Positions 57,812 to 64,000 of a stretch of DNA of 64,000 bases are shown in pieces. Source of the DNA: Makana sp044442725 (GTDB lineage Bacteria; Pseudomonadota; Gammaproteobacteria; Enterobacterales; Enterobacteriaceae); contig JBISJR010000001.1 of NCBI GenBank assembly GCA_044442725.1, positions 1 through 64,000 on the forward strand, in the 5' to 3' direction. How positions within the stretch are numbered: the first letter of the stretch is position 1; every line of letters starts with the position of its first letter. The translations under genes and the position numbers were made by a program. Under the pieces are notes generated by a model that worked only from the letters and a program-made list of their open reading frames with translations, searched no databases and was not told where the DNA came from.

Positions 57812-59053
57812 ATTATAAAAAAATTAAAAAAAAATATTGAAAGAGATCATAGAAAAATAGGAAAAAATTTAGGATTATATCATATTCAAGAAGAATCACC
57901 AGGAATGATTTTTTGGCATAATTCTGGATTAATAATTTTTCATGAAATTGAATCATTTATTAGAAATAAATTAAAAAAATATAAATATCAAGAAGTTAAA
58001 AGTCCATTAATAATAGATAAAAAATTATGGGAAAAAACAGGTCATTGGGATAATTATTCTAAATATATTTTTACCACTTCTTCAGAAAATAGAGATTATT
58101 GTATTAAACCTATGAATTGTTTAGGTCATATACAAATATTTAATAATAAATTAAAATCATATAAAGATTTTCCAATTAAAATAGCAGAGTTTGGTTATTG
58201 TCATAGAAATGAACCTTCTGGTTCTTTATATGGATTAATGAGAGTAAGAGGATTTACACAAGATGATGCTCATATTTTTTGTACATTAAATCAATTACAA
58301 AATGAAATAAATGATTGTATTAAAATGGTATATGATGTATATAAAACTTTTGGTTTTAATAAAAATAAAATTTTTGTAAAATTATCTACTCGTCCAAAAA
58401 AATATATTGGAAAAGATGAAGATTGGGTAAAAGCAGAAAAAGATTTAATATTATCTTTAAATAAAAATAAAATAAAATACGAATTTAAAAAAGGAGAAGG
58501 AGCATTTTACGGTCCTAAAATAGAATTTACACTTCTTGATTGTATAAATCGTTTTTGGCAATGTGGAACTATTCAAATAGATTTTTCTTTACCATATCGT
58601 TTGGGATCTTTTTATATTGATAAAAATAACAAAAAAATATCACCAGTAATAATTCATAGAGCTATTTTAGGTTCAATAGAAAGATTTATTGGTATAATAA
58701 CAGAAGAATTTGCAGGTAATTATCCAACATGGTTAGCTCCAATTCAAGTTGTAATTATTAATATAACAAAAGAACAAATTTCATATGCAACAGAATTAAA
58801 TAAAAAATTATTAAATTTAAATATTAGAACAAAATTAGATTTAAGAAATAAAAATATAGGTTATAAAATAAGAGATCATATTTTAAATAAAATACCTTAT
58901 ATAGTTATATGTGGAAATAAAGAAATGAAATCAAATAATATTACATTACGTACAAGTAAAGGTAAAAAAATAGAAAAAATAGAAATAAATAATATGATTA
59001 ATAATTTAAAAAGAGAAATTAAAAATAGAAATTTATATCAAATGGGAGAATAA
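57812..59053 (+). CDS. thrS: Threonyl-tRNA synthetase lacking the N-terminal editing region
   Basis: ThrRS charges tRNA-Thr. Similarity to E. coli ThrRS starts at ERDHRKIGKNLGLYHIQEES, upstream of the first ATG (57905), so translation must begin earlier. In frame, the only room after the stop at 57803-57805 is at ATT 57812 or ATA 57815, just after an agga site (57804-57807). The 413 residues keep the catalytic core and anticodon domain: CLGH (Cys zinc ligand), EFGYCHRNEPSGSLYGLMR, TQDDAHIF and IIHRAILGSIERF. The N1/N2 region (about 230 residues in E. coli), which removes mischarged serine, is absent. It heads thrS-infC-rpmI-rplT-pheS-pheT. Confidence 0.88.
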   Translation: MIKKLKKNIERDHRKIGKNLGLYHIQEESPGMIFWHNSGLIIFHEIESFIRNKLKKYKYQEVKSPLIIDKKLWEKTGHWDNYSKYIFTTSSENRDYCIKPMNCLGHIQIFNNKLKSYKDFPIKIAEFGYCHRNEPSGSLYGLMRVRGFTQDDAHIFCTLNQLQNEINDCIKMVYDVYKTFGFNKNKIFVKLSTRPKKYIGKDEDWVKAEKDLILSLNKNKIKYEFKKGEGAFYGPKIEFTLLDCINRFWQCGTIQIDFSLPYRLGSFYIDKNNKKISPVIIHRAILGSIERFIGIITEEFAGNYPTWLAPIQVVIINITKEQISYATELNKKLLNLNIRTKLDLRNKNIGYKIRDHILNKIPYIVICGNKEMKSNNITLRTSKGKKIEKIEINNMINNLKREIKNRNLYQMGE

Positions 59054-59057
59054 AAAA

Positions 59058-59603
59058 ATCAAAAATTGTAAAAGAATAAAAATAATAAGTAAAAATCGTA
59101 TAAATAAAGAAATATGTGAATCAAAAGTAAGACTTACTGATTTTTATGGAAAATATATTGGTATTGTTAATATAAATGAAGCATTAAAACAAGCTGAAAA
59201 ATTTGGAATGGACTTAGTAGAAATTAATTCAAATTCTAAACCTACAGTTTGTAAAATAATAAATTATGGTAAATTTATTTACGAAAAAAAAAAAAATTAT
59301 AAAATTAAAAAAAAGAAACAAAAAAAAATAAAAATTAAAGAAATAAAATTTCGTCCAAATACTGATAAAAATGATTATAAAATAAAAATAAAAAATTTAT
59401 TTAAATTTTTGAAAAATGGAAATAAGGTCAAAGTTACAATTAGATTTAGAGGTAGAGAAATATTTCATAAAAAAATTGGAATTGAAATTTTACATAAAAT
59501 TAAAAATGATCTTAATGAAATATCTTTATTGGAATATTTTTCTAAAAAAATTGAAGGAAAACAAATTATAATGATTTTATCACCAAAAAAAATAATTTTA
59601 TAA
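59058..59603 (+). CDS. infC: Translation initiation factor IF-3, ATC start codon
   Basis: IF-3 keeps ribosomal subunits apart and rejects wrong start codons. Aligned with E. coli (MKGGKRVQTARPNRINGEI), the in-frame sequence reads MKNCKRIKIISKNRINKEI if an ATC at 59058 is the start. E. coli infC begins with ATT, and IF-3 represses its own mRNA by rejecting that codon. This gives 181 residues against 180 in E. coli. A ggga motif (59044-59047) overlaps the end of thrS. KEIKFRPNTDKNDYKIKIKN and RFRGREIFHKKIG mark the C-terminal domain. The first ATG (59208) would cut off the N-domain. Confidence 0.92.
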   Translation: MKNCKRIKIISKNRINKEICESKVRLTDFYGKYIGIVNINEALKQAEKFGMDLVEINSNSKPTVCKIINYGKFIYEKKKNYKIKKKKQKKIKIKEIKFRPNTDKNDYKIKIKNLFKFLKNGNKVKVTIRFRGREIFHKKIGIEILHKIKNDLNEISLLEYFSKKIEGKQIIMILSPKKIIL

Positions 59604-59666
59604 TTAATTTAAAATTAATAATTTTTATTATAAAAAATTTATATTAATTTAAATAAAAGTAATTTT

Positions 59667-59864
59667 ATGAAAAAAATAAAAACTCTTAAAAGTGCTGCAA
59701 AACGTTTTAAAAAAACATCATCAGGAAAATTTAAACATAAAAAATCTAACCTTAAACATATTTTAACAAAAAAATCTACTAAAAGAAAAAGAAATCTTAG
59801 AATTAAATCTTTAATATCTAAAAATGATATTAAATCAATAATTAAATGTTTTCCATACGATTAA
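59667..59864 (+). CDS. rpmI: 50S ribosomal protein L35
   Basis: L35 is a small basic large-subunit protein. The 65-residue product equals the E. coli length and reads KIKTLKSAAKRFKKTSSGKF, HILTKKSTKRKRNLR and ends KCFPYD, matching E. coli RpmI throughout. It lies 63 bases after infC and 43 before rplT. In E. coli L20 represses this operon through the infC-rpmI region; conservation of that site cannot be judged by eye here. Confidence 0.97.
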   Translation: MKKIKTLKSAAKRFKKTSSGKFKHKKSNLKHILTKKSTKRKRNLRIKSLISKNDIKSIIKCFPYD

Positions 59865-59907
59865 TTTTTTTTAAATGATTTTAAATAATTTTTTTTGGAG
59901 TAATTTA

Positions 59908-60264
59908 ATGTCTAGAATAAAAAGAAGTGTTTCAGCTAGAAAAAGACATAAAAAAATTTTAAAAAAAGCAAAAGGTTATTATGGTGCAAGGTCTCGTGTT
60001 TATCGTATAGCTTTTCAATCAATTATTAAATCAGGACAATATTCTTATAGGGACAGAAGGCAAAAAAAAAGAAATTTTCGTAAATTATGGATATTACGTA
60101 TTAATGCTGCAGCACGTCAAAATGGAATTTCTTATAATTGTTTTATTAATGGATTAAAAAATTATAACATTTTAATAAATAGAAAAATATTATCTGAAAT
60201 TGCAATTGAAGATAAAAATTCTTTTAAAGAATTAGTATTTAAATCAAAAAAATCTTTTAAATAA
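59908..60264 (+). CDS. rplT: 50S ribosomal protein L20
   Basis: L20 is needed for early large-subunit assembly and represses its own operon in E. coli. The start at 59908 gives MSRIKRSVSARKRHKKILKK and 118 residues, exactly the E. coli length; the in-frame ATG upstream at 59875 would add 11 non-conserved residues. A ggag ribosome-binding site lies at 59897-59900. AKGYYGARSRVYRIAFQSII and RDRRQKKRNFRKLWILRINA are strongly conserved. Confidence 0.97.
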   Translation: MSRIKRSVSARKRHKKILKKAKGYYGARSRVYRIAFQSIIKSGQYSYRDRRQKKRNFRKLWILRINAAARQNGISYNCFINGLKNYNILINRKILSEIAIEDKNSFKELVFKSKKSFK

Positions 60265-60274
60265 ATATATTATT

Positions 60275-60294
60275 GCCTCCATTTAATAGGAGGC
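60275..60294 (+). terminator. GC-rich hairpin between rplT and pheS
   Basis: GCCTCC (60275-60280) pairs with GGAGGC (60289-60294) around an eight-base loop, followed by a short T-rich tail. In E. coli the pheST attenuator terminator occupies this position behind the Phe-rich pheM leader peptide. No such leader peptide is present in the ten bases before the stem, so the hairpin may now act as a plain (partial) terminator. Confidence 0.75.
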
Positions 60295-60354
60295 TTTATA
60301 TTTAATAAAAAATAAATTTTTTTAAAATTAAAATTTATTTAAGGAATAAAATAG

Positions 60355-61338
60355 ATGGAAAGTCTATTAAATAAATTAAATAATATTATAAATTTTATAA
60401 ATGAAATAGATAATAAGAAAAAATTAGATTTTATTAAAATAAAATATTTTGGAAGAAAAGGTTATTTTAATAAAAAAATAAAGAATTTATTAAAATTACC
60501 TTTAAAATTAAGATATAAAGAAGGATTTATAATAAATAAAGCTAAAAAAGATATAAAAAAAGCTATAAAATTAAGAACAACTTTTATAGAAAAGAATGAT
60601 ATAAATAATGATATAAATAAAAATAAAATAGATATTTCTATTCCTGGAAGAAAAATTAATATTGGTAATTTTCATCCTATATCAAATACTATTTCTATAG
60701 TTGAAAAATTTTTTTTAAAAATTGGATTTGAATTAGAATATGGACCTGAAATAGAAGATTGTTATCATAATTTTGATTTTTTAAATATTGAAAAAAATCA
60801 TCCTTCTAGATCAAAAAAAGATACTTTTTGGTTAGATAAAATAAGATTACTTCGTACACAAACTTCTTCTGTACAAATAAGAACTATGAAAATAAAAAAA
60901 CCTCCAATTAGTATAATTTCTTCTGGAAAGGTTTATAGAAATGATTTTGATAAAAAACACACACCTATGTTTCATCAAACTGAAGGTTTATTAATTGATA
61001 CTAATGTAAGTTTTGCAAATTTAAAAAATTTATTAAATGAATTTTTATATTATTTTTTTAATAAAAAAATAAAAATACGTTTTCGTCCATCATATTTTCC
61101 ATTTACAGAACCTTCAGCAGAAGTAGATATTTTTGATAAAAATGGAAATTGGTTAGAAGTTTTAGGATGTGGTATGGTTCATCCTAAAATTCTTGATAAT
61201 GTTAATATTAATTCAAAAATATATTCTGGTTTTGCTTTTGGAATTGGAATAGAAAGATTAACAAGTTTAAGTTATGAAATTTTAGATTTGCGTGAATTTT
61301 TTGAAAATGATGTTCGTTTTTTAAAACAATTTAAATAA
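60355..61338 (+). CDS. pheS: Phenylalanyl-tRNA synthetase alpha subunit
   Basis: PheS holds the aminoacylation site of the alpha2-beta2 PheRS. The 327-residue protein has the E. coli length. The N-terminal coiled coil (about residues 1-85) is divergent; the catalytic core has HPSRSKKDTFWLD near 150, LLRTQTSSVQIRTMK near 164-178, GKVYRNDFDKKHTPMFHQTE near 192-211 and GFAFGIGIERLTSL near 299-312. pheT follows after 13 bases. An aagga ribosome-binding site is at 60342-60346. Confidence 0.97.
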   Translation: MESLLNKLNNIINFINEIDNKKKLDFIKIKYFGRKGYFNKKIKNLLKLPLKLRYKEGFIINKAKKDIKKAIKLRTTFIEKNDINNDINKNKIDISIPGRKINIGNFHPISNTISIVEKFFLKIGFELEYGPEIEDCYHNFDFLNIEKNHPSRSKKDTFWLDKIRLLRTQTSSVQIRTMKIKKPPISIISSGKVYRNDFDKKHTPMFHQTEGLLIDTNVSFANLKNLLNEFLYYFFNKKIKIRFRPSYFPFTEPSAEVDIFDKNGNWLEVLGCGMVHPKILDNVNINSKIYSGFAFGIGIERLTSLSYEILDLREFFENDVRFLKQFK

Positions 61339-61351
61339 AATAGAGAAATTA

Positions 61352-63763
61352 ATGAAAGTAAGTGAATTATGGCTTAGAGAATTTATTAATCCAAAAATTA
61401 GTAGTTATAAATTATCTGAACAAATAAGTATGTTAGGTTTTGAAGTGTATAATAATAAAAAAATAATTTATAATTTTAAAAAATTTATAATTGGTAAAAT
61501 AATAAAATTTAAAATTTATTCTAAAAATAAAAAAATATATATATTTAAAATATATATAGGTAAAAATGTTTTTTTAAATATTTTTAGTAAAATAAATATA
61601 TTTGATAAAAAAATGCAAATTATTTTATATAATAAAAAATATTTTTTTAATTTAAATATAAAAAAAAAAAAAAATATAGATAAATTCGGTAATATTTCTG
61701 ATGGAAAAATTTTTGATTTTAAAAATATAAAAATTAAATTTAAAAATAATAAAATATTAAATATTAAATCATTTTTTAATAAAATTAAAAAAGTAAAAAA
61801 ATATTTTATTATTAATGATAATATATTTGATATATCTATTCCATATAATAGACCAGATTGTCTAAGTTTAATTGGAATAGCTAGAGAAATTTCAGCAAAA
61901 AATAAAATACCAATTATATATCCAAAATTAATTAATAATAATATTTTAAAAAAAAAGTTTAAAATAAAATTTGAAATAAAAAAAAATAATTTATGTTATA
62001 AATATTTATTAAGAATAGTAAAAAATATCAATATAAAATCTAAAACACCAAAATGGATTAATGAAAGATTAGAAAATTGTAATATAAAATTAGAAAATTG
62101 TATAAAAAATATTATTAATTATGTAACAATTGAATTTGGACAACCTTTTAATGTATTTAATTTAGATAAAGTAAAAAGTAAAATAATAATTAGAAATGCA
62201 CATGATAATGAAAAAATAAATTTAATAAATGGTATAAAATTAAATTTATCTAAAAAAGTTTTAGTAATTTCTGATATAAATAAAATAATATCCATAGCTG
62301 GAATTATAAATAATATTGATTATGAAATTAACTTAAATACTAAAAATATAATATTAGAGTGTGCTTTATTCAATAAATTATATATTTTAAATAATATTAA
62401 ATATTGTAAAATTAATAAAAAATTTCATAATATATATGAAAGAGAAATAGATTCAAATATACAAGAATATGCTTTAAATAGATTAACTTATTTATTAATA
62501 ATGATATGTGGTGGAAATCCAGGTTATATTTTATATAATAAAAAAAATAATAAAATATTAAAAAATAAGAGTTTATTTATTACAAAAGAGAAAATTAATA
62601 GAATAATAGGAAATAATATATCTGATATTGAAATTAGTAATATTTTAAAAAGTCTTGGATTTAAAAAAAAAAAATATAAATTTGGATGGAAAATAATCTC
62701 TCCTTCATGGAGAAGTGATATCTTAATAGAAGAAGATATAATAGAAGAAATATGTAGAATATATGGTTATGATTATATTAAAAAAATTCCATATATAAAT
62801 AAAAATCCAATTAAATATATCAAAAACAATAATATTAAAATATCTAGAATTAAAATATATTTATTAGATAGAGGTTATCAAGAAGTAATAAATTACAGTT
62901 TTATAAATGAAAAAGAACAAAATATTATTTTTCCTAATAAATCATATTTGAAAATATTAAATCCTATATCTAAAGATATGTCTGTTATGAGAATATCTTT
63001 ATTAACAGGTCTTATAAAAACAGCAATTTATAATAAAAATCGTCAACAAAAAAGAATAAAATTATTTGAAAGTGGGTTTTGTTTTATACCTAATAAAAAA
63101 AATAATATTGGATTTAATCAAAAATTTTTTATTTCTGGTATTATTATTGGATCAAATTATAATGAATATTGGGATAAAAAAAATAAATATGCGGATTTTT
63201 ATGATATTAAAGGAGATGTTGAATCTATTTTTGAAATTAATAATCAAATAGAAAATATTGAATTCAAAGAATGTAATAATAAATTATTTCATCCAGGCAA
63301 AAGTTCAGTAGCATATTTTAATAAAAAAAAAATTGCATATTTTGGATTTATTAATCCTAATATTTTAAAAAAATTAAATTTAAATTGTAATACATTGGTT
63401 TTTGAAATTATTTTAAATAAAAATTATAAAAATAAAAAATTCAAAATAAATTCTGTTTCTATTTTTCCATATTATTATAGAGATATATCATGCGTTGTAT
63501 ACAACAATATTAAATATATGGATATTATTTATGAATGTAAAAAACATCTTGAAAAAAATTTAATTAATATTGAATTATTAAATATTTATAAAGGACCAGA
63601 AATTGCAAATGGATTTAAAAGCTTTTCTATTAGATTAACTTTGCAAAATTTAAATCGTACATTAAATAAGAATGAAATTTCTTATATGGTTAAAAAATGT
63701 TTTAAAAAATTAATTTTAAAATTCAAAAAAAATATATTAAATTTAAATTTAAATGATTTTTAA
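61352..63763 (+). CDS. pheT: Phenylalanyl-tRNA synthetase beta subunit
   Basis: PheT binds tRNA-Phe and in E. coli also carries the editing site against tyrosine. The 803-residue protein (795 in E. coli) starts KVSELWLREFINPK, has the FDISIPYNRPDCLSLIGIAR motif near 155-174, the editing-region B3/B4 segment near 210-390 in a very lysine-rich form, the catalytic-like FESGFCF near 570 and a C-terminal ferredoxin-fold anticodon domain ending SFSIRLTLQNLNRTLNKNEI. The B3/B4 part is much diverged. ihfA, the next gene in E. coli, is missing. Confidence 0.96.
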   Translation: MKVSELWLREFINPKISSYKLSEQISMLGFEVYNNKKIIYNFKKFIIGKIIKFKIYSKNKKIYIFKIYIGKNVFLNIFSKINIFDKKMQIILYNKKYFFNLNIKKKKNIDKFGNISDGKIFDFKNIKIKFKNNKILNIKSFFNKIKKVKKYFIINDNIFDISIPYNRPDCLSLIGIAREISAKNKIPIIYPKLINNNILKKKFKIKFEIKKNNLCYKYLLRIVKNINIKSKTPKWINERLENCNIKLENCIKNIINYVTIEFGQPFNVFNLDKVKSKIIIRNAHDNEKINLINGIKLNLSKKVLVISDINKIISIAGIINNIDYEINLNTKNIILECALFNKLYILNNIKYCKINKKFHNIYEREIDSNIQEYALNRLTYLLIMICGGNPGYILYNKKNNKILKNKSLFITKEKINRIIGNNISDIEISNILKSLGFKKKKYKFGWKIISPSWRSDILIEEDIIEEICRIYGYDYIKKIPYINKNPIKYIKNNNIKISRIKIYLLDRGYQEVINYSFINEKEQNIIFPNKSYLKILNPISKDMSVMRISLLTGLIKTAIYNKNRQQKRIKLFESGFCFIPNKKNNIGFNQKFFISGIIIGSNYNEYWDKKNKYADFYDIKGDVESIFEINNQIENIEFKECNNKLFHPGKSSVAYFNKKKIAYFGFINPNILKKLNLNCNTLVFEIILNKNYKNKKFKINSVSIFPYYYRDISCVVYNNIKYMDIIYECKKHLEKNLINIELLNIYKGPEIANGFKSFSIRLTLQNLNRTLNKNEISYMVKKCFKKLILKFKKNILNLNLNDF

Positions 63764-63828
63764 TAATTAAATTTTTTATTATTTTTAAATATTTTTATAT
63801 TTTAAAATTAAATAATTTTTATTATTTT

Positions 63829-63918
63829 AGGTGAGGGAGGGATTCGAACCCTCGATACATTTTTAAAATATATACACACTTTCCAGGCGTGCTCTTTAAT
63901 CCACTCTGACACCCCACC
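63829..63918 (-). tRNA. tRNA-Ser (anticodon GGA)
   Basis: On the minus strand the gene has a long variable arm, anticodon loop CTGGAAA (anticodon GGA) on ACGC/GTGT and T arm GGGTTCGAATCCC. It follows E. coli tRNA-Ser(GGA) closely. Position 73 is T and CCA is not encoded. It converges on pheT. Confidence 0.94.
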
Positions 63919-64000
63919 TTTATTAATTTTAATTTTTTTTAAAAATATTAATAATTAATTAAATATGTTTTATATCTAATTAATTATTAATATTTTAAAT

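Noticed and set aside
57905..57907. ATG 57905 as the thrS start
   Set aside because: Thirty-one conserved in-frame residues, including RDHRKIGK, lie upstream and would be lost.
59875..59907. Upstream ATG for rplT giving 11 extra N-terminal residues
   Set aside because: The extra residues are not conserved, and the ATG at 59908 has a ggag site and gives the exact E. coli length.

Overview
The window is a 64-kb piece of an extremely A+T-rich, strongly reduced bacterial chromosome. Nearly every protein matches an Escherichia coli orthologue in length and motifs, and many gene blocks keep the enterobacterial order: rpsF-rpsR-rplI, the recA-alaS-tRNA-Ser(GCU)-tRNA-Arg(ACG) region, glyQ-glyS, ptsH-ptsI, smpB next to tmRNA, map/rpsB-tsf-frr, pgk-fbaA, rpmB-rpmG, tRNA-Val-Lys, and thrS-infC-rpmI-rplT-pheS-pheT. 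With long AT-only spacers, missing genes inside otherwise intact operons, shortened proteins and homopolymer frameshifts, this points to an obligate intracellular insect symbiont derived from Enterobacterales, of the size class of Nardonella, Stammera or small Buchnera-like lineages. The genus cannot be fixed from this window.

Layout. 1-8.1 kb: ribosomal proteins S6, S18 and L9, tRNA-Pro and tRNA-His, pgi, orn, tRNA-Trp, a frameshifted mnmA, prmB, smrB and glyA. 8.2-15.5 kb: tRNA-Arg, a decayed tRNA, tRNA-Ser, truncated alaS, recA, rpsP and rplS (with rimM-trmD replaced by a spacer), gpmA, asnS. 15.6-25.8 kb: glyQS, ybeY, rpsA, tRNA-Ser(CGA), an AI-2E-type membrane protein, ptsHI, tmRNA, smpB. 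25.8-36.2 kb: holB, dnaE, frr, tsf, rpsB, map, gyrA. 36.8-47.2 kb: a frameshifted ung, grpE, lgt, rpmB, rpmG, fbaA, pgk, gltX, tRNA-Val-Lys, gapA, rlmB, miaA, tRNA-fMet. 48.5-63.9 kb: aspS, zwf, argS, metG, pfkA, a cold-shock gene, then thrS to pheT and tRNA-Ser(GGA).

Function. Most of the content serves translation: ten ribosomal proteins, eleven aminoacyl-tRNA synthetase genes for ten amino acids (AlaRS, AsnRS, GlyRS alpha and beta, GluRS, AspRS, ArgRS, MetRS, ThrRS, PheRS alpha and beta), IF3, EF-Ts, RRF, tmRNA/SmpB and RNA modification enzymes. The rest is replication and repair (dnaE, holB, gyrA, recA, ung) and sugar use (PTS phosphorelay proteins, pgi, pfkA, fbaA, gapA, pgk, gpmA, zwf). 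No amino-acid or vitamin biosynthesis operon, transposon, CRISPR array or secretion system is visible.

The points most worth a second look are: two very long perfect palindromes (1-130 and 32698-32800); a methionyl-tRNA synthetase that is not of the E. coli type and resembles the alphaproteobacterial type; loss of the editing regions from both ThrRS and AlaRS; mnmA and ung each broken by a long homopolymer so that both would need polymerase slippage; non-AUG starts for infC (ATC) and probably thrS (ATT or ATA); a 13-codon tmRNA tag; and U at position 73 in all three serine tRNAs. I found no clearly new multi-gene system.
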